Positions 30,896 through 39,414 of a stretch of DNA of 64,000 nucleotides are shown here, in pieces (the first letter of the stretch is position 1; each line of letters begins with the position of its first letter). The stretch comes from BOG-1155 sp050012495 (GTDB lineage Bacteria; Desulfobacterota; Syntrophorhabdia; Syntrophorhabdales; WCHB1-27), in NCBI GenBank assembly GCA_050012495.1, contig JBEKHB010000011.1, positions 62,001-126,000 of the forward strand, read 5' to 3'. The notes under the pieces were generated by a model. The model was not told the DNA's origin. It did not search any database and saw only the letters and a list, made by a program, of their open reading frames with translations. Position numbers and translations under genes: made by a program.

Positions 30896-32362
30896 TCACT
30901 TCCCACACACAACAGCCTTTCTTACCAGCCCCGGTCTGTAAGACCTGAAGGTTCCCGCCCTTACGCATCCTAATAAAACTCCCACCTGATAGGAGAGATG
31001 ATCAAGGAAATAATAGAAGAAAAATACCGGAAAAACGAGCCGGGGCCGCTTTGCCGTATAATCGACAAGAGCGGAGAGGATCAGCATGAAAAGGCATAAC
31101 GGCCACAACGGGGGAAATAAGATCCCAAGAGGAAGAAGGAATATCACATAGTAGCGGACCACGTGGAATGAGACGAAGTAGAAAAGAGAGAAATAAGTCC
31201 GGACTGTTGAGAAAACTATCTTCCGACGGGTCACATGGACACCGCTTCTCATTATTCTCAGCGTTTTCGTGGCAGCTTCAAAGAGAAAACAGCCTGCAGC
31301 CGCCAGGAGAGGAAATAGCGAGAACGAGAGAATAGCGATGCATAGAGAGAGAAAAGCAATGGCCGCCAGGGACGGCAGTTGAAACATTTTCCGCTTCTCT
31401 CGATGAAGCGTGTAGAGCGGCGCCTCTGAAGTCCCGTAATCGGCCCGCCTCTTCATCATGCGTCCAAGATCGTTTCTATGCTTATGTTTTACCATACCGG
31501 ACGGGGAATAGAGCAGATAATAACCCCGGCGCCTCATTCTCCAGCAAAAATCCACATCTTCCCCCACGGACATCCGCTCGTCAATCCCCCCCGTCTCCAT
31601 ATACACACGCCTGCGCACCAGGAGATTGCAGGTAGGGGTGTAGAACGTCGAAGGGCTGCCGTTATCGTAAAGCACGTGTTTTCCCATGTGCAGCGGTGAG
31701 AAGGCCTTTTCGTAGCGATCGAGGGCCGATGTGTGAAAGTAGCCGTCCACATATCCTCCCACTGCCCCGACCTTATCCCATCGAAAATAAGGGACGATCT
31801 CCCGGAGCCAGGCGCTCCCCGCCACACAATCGCTGTCGATAAACGCGAGAATCTCTCCATTGGCTTCCCCGGCGGCCAGGTTCCGGCAATACGATTGCCC
31901 GCGGCCTTCCGTATTTACAAGAAGCCTGCACGGGAAGGTACGGACAAGATCGGCCGTTCCGTCCCGTGATCCGTCGTCGACGACAATCAATTCGATCTTC
32001 TCTTTCGGGTAATCCTGCCGCGTGATCGACTCAAGACATTCGGCAAGCTCATCCCTGCGATCTTTCGTCGGGATGATAACCGTGACTGTGGGAGAGTAGC
32101 CGTCATTGCACTCTGCCGGCCCTATGTGCAGGACCCCTTTCTTATTGAAATACTCACAGATGCCGAATACCTGCTCTTCCGTCGCGCCACAGGCGTCCGC
32201 AATCTGTTGCGGCGTTCTGCGCCCATCACAGAGCCGAAGGATTTTTACGGCCCTTTGCCGCACCCGAACAAGATTGAGCGGCATATCCGAACGCACGATA
32301 TATGAGTCTCCGTGCTTTTCAACGCGGATCTCTTTTCTTAGGCTATAGGCGAAAGGTATCAT
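30896..32362 (-). CDS. mftF: Mycofactocin glycosyltransferase MftF
   Basis: The 488-residue protein begins with a PqqD-like segment (residues about 10-85, LNLVRVRQRAVKILRLCDGR, then TPQQIADACGATEE). A family-2 glycosyltransferase domain follows (about 90-320) with VTVIIPTKDRRDELAECL, VVDDGSRDGT, FIDSDCVAG and SVGEDVDFCWRMRRRGY. Several membrane helices lie in the last 150 residues. This fusion is typical of MftF, which adds beta-1,4-linked glucose to premycofactocin. It is separated from the other mft genes by the electron-transfer block but stays in the same transcription unit (27-base gap to etfB). Confidence 0.9.
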   Translation of the reverse strand: MIPFAYSLRKEIRVEKHGDSYIVRSDMPLNLVRVRQRAVKILRLCDGRRTPQQIADACGATEEQVFGICEYFNKKGVLHIGPAECNDGYSPTVTVIIPTKDRRDELAECLESITRQDYPKEKIELIVVDDGSRDGTADLVRTFPCRLLVNTEGRGQSYCRNLAAGEANGEILAFIDSDCVAGSAWLREIVPYFRWDKVGAVGGYVDGYFHTSALDRYEKAFSPLHMGKHVLYDNGSPSTFYTPTCNLLVRRRVYMETGGIDERMSVGEDVDFCWRMRRRGYYLLYSPSGMVKHKHRNDLGRMMKRRADYGTSEAPLYTLHREKRKMFQLPSLAAIAFLSLCIAILSFSLFPLLAAAGCFLFEAATKTLRIMRSGVHVTRRKIVFSTVRTYFSLFYFVSFHVVRYYVIFLLPLGILFPPLWPLCLFMLILSALVDYTAKRPRLVFPVFFFYYFLDHLSYQVGVLLGCVRAGTFRSYRPGLVRKAVVCGK

Positions 32363-32389
32363 AAGAAAAATCCAGCTTCCTTCACCATG

Positions 32390-33313
32390 TCAGCCGCTCT
32401 TCCTCAGGTGGCTCAACCATCCGCCTTTGAGCAAAGTCTGGAAAAGCGCTTCCACCACCCGGTTTTCTTCATCCCTTACCACTTTTCCCGCCCTCATTTT
32501 TATTGTTCCTGCAACCAGGCTCCTGATACGTTCAAAGGCCGGAAGCGATGAATCGGGTGCCGCGATGCATCTGAGCCTCGACTTCGGGAACCGCAAGGGG
32601 CCAAAGACGAGCCGGGAGTCTGCCTGCCGGACCATCTCCCCGGAAATACCCATTTCGGCGAGATCGAGGCATGGTATCGCCTTTTCCGTCGCGTCAAGAA
32701 GGGTCTGGAGAGAGGCGTAACCACCTGTCCCGGGAAGGGCTTCCATGGCAGCCAACAGGGGGAGGGGAGATTCGACGTACTCACGGTAACCCTGGGAAAG
32801 CCTTTTGGTTGCGACGATAGTCCTCTCCTTCACCCTCACATCCAGCTCCGTGACGGAGCCGATGCAGGGGATCTGCAGACGAGATGCAATGAGCGCACCG
32901 AGTTGTCCGCCACCCGTATCCTGGCTTCTAGTCCCCGTGAGTATGAGATCGAAGTCCAGAATTTTTGCCACACGGGCAAAGATAAGGGCTTTTGCGGCCG
33001 TATGAATTCCCTCGAGACCTTCCTCCCAGATGCGCAGCCCCTCATCGCATCCGAGGGCAAGGCCTTCCCGGATGAAGCGCTCACCCGCTGCCTCTCCTGA
33101 AACGGTGCTATGCGGGGGCGGCCCGAGGTGAACGAGGGTTATCCGGGCGCTCTCGATATCGGCCTTGATCTTGAGTGCCGCTTCCACGGCTGTTCTGTCG
33201 GATGGATTGAGTATGGTTATCCCCCACTCTCGTCTGAGCCTGCCTGTAGCCTCATTGCATTCGACAGGGACCCTGACGTCAGGAACATCTTTGATAAAGA
33301 CAAGTATCTTCAT
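32390..33313 (-). CDS. Electron transfer flavoprotein beta subunit, FixA-like
   Basis: From the ATG at 33313 (after GGAAAGGGG) the protein has 307 residues and starts MKILVFIKDVPDVR, as in ETF-beta. It has ILNPSDRTAVEAALKI and the nucleotide-binding region DLILTGTRSQDTGGGQLGALIASRLQIPC. The C-terminal 60 residues (RIRSLVAGTIKMRAGKV) are longer than in the housekeeping ETF-beta, consistent with specialised FixA or mycofactocin-associated forms. With ETF-alpha it would form the heterodimer that takes electrons from the flavoprotein dehydrogenase of this operon. Confidence 0.9.
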   Translation of the reverse strand: MKILVFIKDVPDVRVPVECNEATGRLRREWGITILNPSDRTAVEAALKIKADIESARITLVHLGPPPHSTVSGEAAGERFIREGLALGCDEGLRIWEEGLEGIHTAAKALIFARVAKILDFDLILTGTRSQDTGGGQLGALIASRLQIPCIGSVTELDVRVKERTIVATKRLSQGYREYVESPLPLLAAMEALPGTGGYASLQTLLDATEKAIPCLDLAEMGISGEMVRQADSRLVFGPLRFPKSRLRCIAAPDSSLPAFERIRSLVAGTIKMRAGKVVRDEENRVVEALFQTLLKGGWLSHLRKSG

Positions 33314-33324
33314 CCCCTTTCTCC

Positions 33325-33600
33325 CTACGTCAGCCGATAGCGTACCCCGAAACCCCCTTTCGGATAATTCCATTCGAGGGCGCCCGCATCACAGACGATA
33401 AGGCAGGTGCCGCATTCCAGGCACGGCTCGTAGGCAAAGTCGATCCTGCCCCTTTCTTCATTCCACTCATAGCAGGAGACGGGGCACGCGAAGGTACAGG
33501 CCCTGTGCGCGCATTTTTGGCAGGCATCGCGGTTCACCCTGATGTGCGCTTCCTCGTGTACGTTGTAGCTCACAAGCTCGAAGATTTCATCGATAATCAT
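33325..33600 (-). CDS. FixX-like ferredoxin
   Basis: The 91-residue protein contains NRDACQKCAHRACTFACPVSC and EPCLECGTCLIVCDAG, which hold the Cys ligands of the FixX-type 4Fe-4S ferredoxin that docks to FixC. The ATG at 33600 overlaps the stop of the FixC-like gene (ATGA), a strong sign of coupled translation. It is expected to pass electrons from the ETF-linked flavoprotein to quinone or another acceptor. Confidence 0.9.
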   Translation of the reverse strand: MIIDEIFELVSYNVHEEAHIRVNRDACQKCAHRACTFACPVSCYEWNEERGRIDFAYEPCLECGTCLIVCDAGALEWNYPKGGFGVRYRLT

Positions 33601-34892
33601 ATGAGTGACTTGCCTCCTGCCAGCGCGTCGGAGATTGCCTGCCTTATGGGCACGGCTTCTTTGAGAGCGGACCACCCTACGCGGCCGATCCGCCTGCGCG
33701 GCTTACCATCCGACCGGAACATTTCCTCCATGATGGTCCCGACCAGGTTGGGGTACACGGAAAACAGGCGGTCATTGTGCATAAGTCCGACAGCCCTTTC
33801 GAAGGTCTTCATGTCCCTTAACACGAAACTTTCTTTGAGGCGGGCTTCGTAGAGGGATAATTGTTTTGAGGAGAAGTCGCCTTTCTGAAAGGCGTCGGCG
33901 ATTGTCTCGGCAGCGAGGAAGCCGGAAGTGATAGCGAGATTCATCCCTTCCTGGTTCAGCCCGTTAGTATAACAGAGGGCTGCGGCGTCGCCTGTCAGGA
34001 GCAGGCCGTTGGTGAAGAGCCTGGGCACCATCCTGTAACCGCCTTCGGGGAGGAGATGGGCTGAATATTCCACAAGCCGGGCGCCCCTGACCATTTGTTT
34101 TACTTCATCGAGAGACAGGAACCGGGCAAACAGGTCATAAGGAGCAATGCCGCTTCTTTTCAAAGAGTCCAGGTGAACAACAAGCCCTACAGAAAGTGTT
34201 TCGGTCTGGGTGTAAATAAAACCCCCACCGCGGATGCCTTCGGTGCAGCCCAGAAATTCCTGGGAAGCGCCTTGACGGCGGACCAGATTGAAGCGCTCAT
34301 TGATGTCCTCTTCCTTGAGGCGAAACAGCGCTTTGACTCCCAGGGCTACGTCGGAGGGTTTGGGCGCATTGCACAACCCTGCCTTTTGGGCAAGAAGGGA
34401 GAGCACCCCGTCAGATGCGACGGTAACATGGGCTTTCACCTCGCCATTGTCTCTTCCGATCCTGATGCCTGAGACCCAATTCCCTTCCTGAAGGAGGTTC
34501 TCCACGAGGCAGCCGGTCAAAAGCGTTGCCCCTGCCTCCCGGGCTTTTCCGGCGTACCATTTGTCAAAGATCGGCCTGAAGAGGGTGTAGCCGTTATAAG
34601 GGGGTTTGTCAAACGTCTTTCCCTCGAAAGCGATGGAAGTTGCCGACGACTCTGCGATGATCGTCAATACTCTTTTCACCACGTGTCGTTCCCAGGGCGC
34701 CTGTTCCCAGAAATCGGGCAGCAGCTCATCAACGACAGGGCAGTTCGGAAGCATACCGCCAAACATGTTTTTAGCGCCTGGCGCCTCGCCCCGCTCGACA
34801 AGGAGCACGTTCAGTCCCTTCTGCGCCAACCTCAGAGCAGCCGTTGTCCCCGCAGGACCTGCGCCTGCGACGGCAACATCATACCTTTTCAT
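33597..34892 (-). CDS. FixC-like flavoprotein (ETF:quinone oxidoreductase family)
   Basis: The 431-residue protein begins with a dinucleotide-binding motif, YDVAVAGAGPAGTTAALRLA. It has GEAPGAKNMFGGMLPNCP as in FixC/ETF-QO, and GLLLTGDAAALCYTNGLNQEGMNLA as the second FAD motif. With the adjoining FixX-like ferredoxin it corresponds to ETF-quinone oxidoreductase split into two chains. It overlaps ETF-alpha by 4 bases at its start and fixX by 4 bases at its end. Its role here is to move electrons from reduced ETF into the quinone pool or another carrier. Electron bifurcation is possible but not shown. Confidence 0.9.
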   Translation of the reverse strand: MKRYDVAVAGAGPAGTTAALRLAQKGLNVLLVERGEAPGAKNMFGGMLPNCPVVDELLPDFWEQAPWERHVVKRVLTIIAESSATSIAFEGKTFDKPPYNGYTLFRPIFDKWYAGKAREAGATLLTGCLVENLLQEGNWVSGIRIGRDNGEVKAHVTVASDGVLSLLAQKAGLCNAPKPSDVALGVKALFRLKEEDINERFNLVRRQGASQEFLGCTEGIRGGGFIYTQTETLSVGLVVHLDSLKRSGIAPYDLFARFLSLDEVKQMVRGARLVEYSAHLLPEGGYRMVPRLFTNGLLLTGDAAALCYTNGLNQEGMNLAITSGFLAAETIADAFQKGDFSSKQLSLYEARLKESFVLRDMKTFERAVGLMHNDRLFSVYPNLVGTIMEEMFRSDGKPRRRIGRVGWSALKEAVPIRQAISDALAGGKSLI

Positions 34893-35896
34893 ATACGGCC
34901 TTCATCTCTGTATCGCTTTACGCGGTCAATCAGCTTGGGCAGGATGGTCTTGAGGTCACCCACATAGCCCGCGTCGGAGACGCCAAAGATAGGTGCTCTC
35001 GGATCGGAATTGAGCGATAGTATCTCTCTCGACCCCTGAATACCCGCGACATGGTGGGGAGACCCGGAAATCCCCAGAGCGATGTAGAGCTCAGGTGCGA
35101 CGGTTTTTCCCGTCTGTCCTATCATCCGTTCTCTCGACAGATAACCGTCATCAACCATAGGACGGGTTGTCCCCACAGCGCCCTCGAGGAGATCGGAAAG
35201 CTCATCCACGAGCTCCAGAAGCGCCGGCTCATCGCACCCCGAACCTGCGCCTATAATCCGTTTTGCATAGAGGATGTCCACGGTCTTATGATCAGGCGGC
35301 ACAAGTTCCAGGGTTCTGGGACGGACGGAACCGGGGTGTGCCTCCGCGCCGATCTTGATGACTTCAAGATCGAGATGCCCTGAAGGCTCAATCTTTTCTG
35401 CGTCAAGCACCTCGTGTCGTATGCTTGCCACTTCCCGCACGGGTTCTGCGAAAAATACCTCTTGCTCCAACTGGCCCCCGTAAAGCAGTCTCACATAGAC
35501 AAGCATCTCGTTTTTGATCCGTATGTCGACACAATCGGTAACCGCCAAAGAATCGAGATAGGAGGCTATGCGGGGAGCAAGCTCGCTCCCCCTGTCGGTA
35601 TGGGCCAACAGGAGAAGCCTGAAGGGAATATCCTTCAGGGCCGATTGTGCTGCCCGGGCAAAGGCCTCGGCGCTGTAATCGGCAAGGCCGCTGCCTTCCA
35701 CGAGGTACAAGGCAGAAACCCCGTGCCCTTGAAGGAGAAGCCGGTCTTCGGCATCGCTCCCCAGCGCCATTGCGTGGAGTCCGCCTCCGAGACGGGCCGC
35801 TATCCTGCTGCCTTCCGTAAGAAGCCGTCTGTTGATATCCTGCCTGTTATCCCCGAAGGACTCCAGGATAACAATCACATTCTTTTCCGGTTTCAT
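34889..35896 (-). CDS. Electron transfer flavoprotein alpha subunit, FixB-like
   Basis: The 335-residue protein ends in the ETF-alpha FAD domain: ELYIALGISGSPHHVAGIQG, then SREILSLNSDPRAPIFGVSDAGYVGDL. Its N-terminal half is the divergent nucleotide-binding-like domain. It overlaps the OYE gene at its start and the fixC-like gene at its end by 4 bases each. Mycofactocin-associated ETF pairs of this kind are known from other genomes. The partner beta subunit is two genes downstream. Confidence 0.92.
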   Translation of the reverse strand: MKPEKNVIVILESFGDNRQDINRRLLTEGSRIAARLGGGLHAMALGSDAEDRLLLQGHGVSALYLVEGSGLADYSAEAFARAAQSALKDIPFRLLLLAHTDRGSELAPRIASYLDSLAVTDCVDIRIKNEMLVYVRLLYGGQLEQEVFFAEPVREVASIRHEVLDAEKIEPSGHLDLEVIKIGAEAHPGSVRPRTLELVPPDHKTVDILYAKRIIGAGSGCDEPALLELVDELSDLLEGAVGTTRPMVDDGYLSRERMIGQTGKTVAPELYIALGISGSPHHVAGIQGSREILSLNSDPRAPIFGVSDAGYVGDLKTILPKLIDRVKRYRDEGRI

Positions 35897-37851
35897 ACCT
35901 TGCTTCCAACCATATATCCTTCATAAATTGCCATATCGGCTTTTCTGGGCGCCACGCAGTCACCGGCCCGGTAAAGTTCCTTTATCAACCCTTTCAGGCT
36001 ATAGTAGAGCGCGTCGTCCACTTCATTCCCCATAGCGGTGACGACCGTATCGAAATCAGAGAAGGTCTTCATCTCGTTGGTGTAAACATTCAGGCCGTGG
36101 ACCTCGGTACCGCGTATCTCTAAGACAGCGAAATCCGGGGTAAAAGTGGCGCCTTTCTGTAAAAGCCTCTGCCTTGCCAGATACAGGTCCTGGCTGGGAC
36201 CTAAATCGGAGCCTACAAAGAGAGATGAGGTGACGATATGAACCGTCTTGCCCAACTCTGCCAGATATTCCGCCGTGCTTGTAGCTTGGTGGTGGCCGTC
36301 ATAATCGATAAACAATATCTTTTCGCCGATATCGGCCTCCCCTCTAAGTACCTGCCACACGTTGAAGACCCTCGGTCCGTCGCAGCCCGCAACAGGGCAC
36401 CCTTTGGGCCTCGATCCCGTTGCGATAACCACTGCGTCGGGGTGCTGTGCGAGCACAAATTCAGAGGTCGCGGCGTGTCCCAGCACGATCGGCACGTGAA
36501 GTTTCTGAAGCTGGTTGCGCTCATTTCTGATGATAACCCCGAACTCCTCGCGGCCTGCGCCCTTCATGGCAATGGCAACCTGTCCTCCCAGGGCGCTTTC
36601 CTTTTCGTAGAGGGTGACGTTGTGGCCGCGCAAGGTGGCGATCTTTGCTGCCCACATGCCGGCCGGGCCGCCGCCGATCACCATAATGCGCTTCTTCCAT
36701 TTGGTCGGGCGGAGATGCAGCTCATCCTCATACTTTTCATTACCCACAAAAGGGTTCTGGATACAGCCGATAGGTCTGTTCAGTCCGACCCGGCCGTAAC
36801 AACCCTGATTGTCGGCAATACAGTAGCGGATTTCATCCAATCTCCCTTCTTTGGCTTTGTTCGCCAAATTCGGGTCGCAAAGCTGAGACCTCACCATACC
36901 GATCATATCGGCCTGTCCGTTCGCCAACACCTTTTCGGCGAGGACAGGGTCGTTGATGCGGCCTGTCGCAAACACCGGCAGGCGTATGGCTTCTTTGATG
37001 CCTGCAGCCAATGGAACTGCGTACCCCAGAGGCATATGCATGGTACCGCCCACGAGGTACAGGTTGTAAAAGGTGGAAAGGGAGAGGTCCATGAAGTCTA
37101 TGGCGGCCGACGCTTCGAGGATCTTGGCTATCTCTTTGGCATCATTGAGGGTGATGCCGCCCCAGGGGAGCATCTCATCCGCGCAGAGACGTACGCCGAG
37201 CGTAAAGTCGTTGCCGACAGTCTTTCTCACTGCACCGAGCACCTCAAGAGGAAAGCGCATGCGGTTCTCCAGGCTCCCCCCGTAGTCGTCGGTGCGGAAG
37301 TTCGTGAGGGGGGACATGAACTGTCGTACAAGCGAGCTGTGTCCATACTGCAGCTCGATGCCGTCGAACCCTCCCTCACGTGCATGAACGGCGGATTTGC
37401 AGAAGTAGTCAATCACCTCTTTTATGTCCTCGATCTCCATCTGTTTCGGGACTTCCCTGAACAAGACATCGGGGACCGGGGAAGGCGCCCACACCGGCAG
37501 CCTTGATAATGCCCCGCTGCACTGCTGGCCGTTATGATTAAGCTGGGCAAAAATCCGCGTCTCATATTCATGGACGGCGCGGGTAATTTTCTTATAGCCC
37601 GGTATTACCTCGGGCCTGAAGGCTTCTATAAGCTTTTCATAGGCGCGGTCTGTGGGGTGAACCGATTGTTCTTCCGTGATGATGAGTCCGGTACCTCCCC
37701 TGGCCCTTGTTGCGAGATAGTGAACGTGCCGCTCCGAGGGAAGACAATTCTCGGCGAAATTCGTGAGGTGTGCGGAAAACGATATGCGGTTCGGGACAGT
37801 TACCCTGCCGATGGCCAATGGTGAAAACAGGTAGGTGAATCGTGATGCCAT
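35893..37851 (-). CDS. OYE/FadH-family flavoprotein oxidoreductase, mycofactocin-associated
   Basis: The 652-residue protein has an N-terminal old-yellow-enzyme TIM barrel (about 1-340; LFSPLAIGRVTVPNRISFSAH, then RQFMSPLTNFRTDDYGGSLENR). A Cys-rich 4Fe-4S motif follows (CIADNQGCYGRVGLNRPIGC), then a FAD/NAD(P)-binding module (KRIMVIGGGPAGMWAAKIA). This is the 2,4-dienoyl-CoA reductase/trimethylamine dehydrogenase layout. Enzymes of this length occur as the mycofactocin system FadH/OYE oxidoreductase. It is 10 bases downstream of mftC and coupled to ETF-alpha, so it may reduce ETF. The substrate is unknown. Confidence 0.9.
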   Translation of the reverse strand: MASRFTYLFSPLAIGRVTVPNRISFSAHLTNFAENCLPSERHVHYLATRARGGTGLIITEEQSVHPTDRAYEKLIEAFRPEVIPGYKKITRAVHEYETRIFAQLNHNGQQCSGALSRLPVWAPSPVPDVLFREVPKQMEIEDIKEVIDYFCKSAVHAREGGFDGIELQYGHSSLVRQFMSPLTNFRTDDYGGSLENRMRFPLEVLGAVRKTVGNDFTLGVRLCADEMLPWGGITLNDAKEIAKILEASAAIDFMDLSLSTFYNLYLVGGTMHMPLGYAVPLAAGIKEAIRLPVFATGRINDPVLAEKVLANGQADMIGMVRSQLCDPNLANKAKEGRLDEIRYCIADNQGCYGRVGLNRPIGCIQNPFVGNEKYEDELHLRPTKWKKRIMVIGGGPAGMWAAKIATLRGHNVTLYEKESALGGQVAIAMKGAGREEFGVIIRNERNQLQKLHVPIVLGHAATSEFVLAQHPDAVVIATGSRPKGCPVAGCDGPRVFNVWQVLRGEADIGEKILFIDYDGHHQATSTAEYLAELGKTVHIVTSSLFVGSDLGPSQDLYLARQRLLQKGATFTPDFAVLEIRGTEVHGLNVYTNEMKTFSDFDTVVTAMGNEVDDALYYSLKGLIKELYRAGDCVAPRKADMAIYEGYMVGSKV

Positions 37852-37861
37852 ATGTCTTTCC

Positions 37862-38923
37862 CTACGGTGATTGATATGCCTGATCGGCGGCGGGCGCCGA
37901 CTGCAGTGCCCTTCGGAAACTTGCCACGCACTCGGGATCGGGCCGGTCGAGGGCGTCGGTCAGGAAATAGGCCACCGCAGGACAGCCCCCGTGGCAGATG
38001 GAGAACCGCCAGCACGAGCCACACGCGTCGACCCTGATGTTTCTCAGTAGCTCGAAAACAGGGGCGTTGTCCCAGATCGACTGTAGGGACTCGGTCAGCA
38101 CCTTCCCGGCCAGAAACCGCCTGTCGTGGAGGAACGCACACGGATAGACACCCCCGTCGGGGAGCACGCTGCAGGTCATCCTGGCGGCGCCGCACATATT
38201 GAGGCCGAGCTCCCGCCTGTCGAATGCCGTTATGGAAAAGAAGGAGTCACCCGTGACGATATCCTGGTGGGCACTCAGGAACCGCGAGAGTTCCGCAAGC
38301 TGGAGACCGTCGAGACGAAGTTCGTCCCAGGTCTTTTTTCCGTTGCCGGACGGCCGAAAGCGGGAAAACCTGGTCTTTGCGCCCAGGCGCGTGCTCAGGA
38401 CATGGAGGTCGCCTATCTCCCGGAAATTAGCCCTCGTCACCACCGTGTTGATGCTCACGTGCGGCACGCAGTGCCTATGGAGCAGCGTGACGGCCTCAAT
38501 GATCCTGCCGTGCGTGCCGGGTCCCCTCATCACGTCGTTTGTGCTCGCCGTCGCCCCGTCAAGGCTTACCTGAAGATACAGGAGATCCATTTCCCTGAGT
38601 TTGCTGACGATGGCATCAGTGAGGAGCGTGCCGTTGGTGCTTACACAGGTGGTGATGCCTTGTTCATGGGCGTACCGGAGGAGGTCGAGGAAGTCACCCC
38701 TCATGAAAGGTTCACCTCCGCCGAAGTTGACCTGGAACACCTCCATTTGTTTCAGCGTGTCTATCAGTGCCCTGCATTCCTCGAAGCCGAGTTCTGCTTC
38801 GGAAAACTCGCCGATGTCCGCCGACAGGCAGTGACGGCAGTGGAGGTTGCACCGCGCGGTCACCTCCCAGGTGACGTTTACCGGCGCTTTGAATTTCGTT
38901 CTATGGAGAAACTCCTGTCTCAA
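37862..38923 (-). CDS. mftC: Mycofactocin radical SAM maturase MftC
   Basis: The 353-residue protein starts with the radical SAM motif in TWEVTARCNLHCRHCLSA (CxxxCxxC), has VNFGGGEPFMRGDF, and ends in a SPASM region (CGAARMTCSVLPDGGVYPC, then ACGSCWRFSICHGGCP). These carry auxiliary Fe-S clusters. MftC decarboxylates the C-terminal Tyr of MftA and links it to the preceding Val. The gene overlaps mftB by 23 bases, and mftA is just upstream, so the core A-B-C order is complete. Confidence 0.95.
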   Translation of the reverse strand: MRQEFLHRTKFKAPVNVTWEVTARCNLHCRHCLSADIGEFSEAELGFEECRALIDTLKQMEVFQVNFGGGEPFMRGDFLDLLRYAHEQGITTCVSTNGTLLTDAIVSKLREMDLLYLQVSLDGATASTNDVMRGPGTHGRIIEAVTLLHRHCVPHVSINTVVTRANFREIGDLHVLSTRLGAKTRFSRFRPSGNGKKTWDELRLDGLQLAELSRFLSAHQDIVTGDSFFSITAFDRRELGLNMCGAARMTCSVLPDGGVYPCAFLHDRRFLAGKVLTESLQSIWDNAPVFELLRNIRVDACGSCWRFSICHGGCPAVAYFLTDALDRPDPECVASFRRALQSAPAADQAYQSP

Positions 38924-39158
38924 CGATCAATCCTTTTTGTGTGAGTCCCTGGAGCACGCGCCGTACCATGCCTCTCTCGGCTTCTCTTCCGCAATGAAAT
39001 TCCAGCATAGAAATGCCTCCGGCAGCCGGGCCGATGCGCAGCAAGTTCCCGCACCTGACGAAGGTGAGCTTGGTATCCCGGGTGTTGTAAAAGAGGAGTC
39101 CGAAGCTCTCGTTTCTCCCCCTTACCAGAGGGTGCAGATGGTAGCTCAGATTGTCCAT
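38901..39158 (-). CDS. mftB: Mycofactocin precursor-binding chaperone MftB
   Basis: From the ATG at 39158 the 85-residue protein reads MDNLSYHLHPLVRGRNESFG and ends MVRRVLQGLTQKGLIVETG. The HPxVxxRxExFG pattern is the MftB form of the RiPP recognition element that binds the MftA leader and presents it to MftC. No strong ribosome site is visible. The frame is open to 39287, but earlier codons overlap mftA in another frame and look non-coding. It lies 26 bases after mftA. Confidence 0.88.
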   Translation of the reverse strand: MDNLSYHLHPLVRGRNESFGLLFYNTRDTKLTFVRCGNLLRIGPAAGGISMLEFHCGREAERGMVRRVLQGLTQKGLIVETGVSP

Positions 39159-39184
39159 ATAGTCCAGCCGGTCTCGAGGGTCGA

Positions 39185-39319
39185 TCAATAAACGCCACAG
39201 ATGCCGTCGACCGTGAGGTCCTCTATCTCGATCTCCTCGATTACGTCGGGCTTTTCCGCGGTAGATTCCGCTGTCGGCACTGCCCAATTCTCACTCTCTT
39301 TCATTGACTGCTTTTCCAT
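39185..39319 (-). CDS. mftA: Mycofactocin precursor peptide MftA
   Basis: This 44-residue peptide starts at the ATG at 39319 after AAAAAGGAGAAAG. It has an acidic leader (PDVIEEIEIEDLT) and ends in VDGICGVY. The invariant terminal Gly-Val-Tyr supplies the Val-Tyr pair that MftC converts into the cofactor core. Position 40 is Ile where Met is common in actinobacterial MftA. The gene lies between the alcohol dehydrogenase and mftB, with a strong hairpin upstream. Confidence 0.95.
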   Translation of the reverse strand: MEKQSMKESENWAVPTAESTAEKPDVIEEIEIEDLTVDGICGVY

Positions 39320-39360
39320 CCATCTTTCTCCTTTTTCTTGCAGTTCACGCCCGTCACGCC

Positions 39361-39396
39361 GGCCATCGGGGGACCTTATCCGGTCCCCCGATGGCC
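39361..39396 (-). other. Perfect 15-bp hairpin between the alcohol dehydrogenase gene and mftA
   Basis: GGCCATCGGGGGACC and its exact complement enclose a 6-base loop. There is no U-run after it on the transcribed strand, so it is less likely a terminator than an mRNA-stabilising or processing element. Such an element would let the dehydrogenase be made in excess over the maturation genes. Confidence 0.75.
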
Positions 39397-39414
39397 AAGT
39401 AAGCAACGTGGTTC

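Noticed and set aside
36238..37506. 422-codon open frame on the plus strand
   Set aside because: Antisense shadow of the OYE/FadH gene, whose motifs are unmistakable on the other strand.
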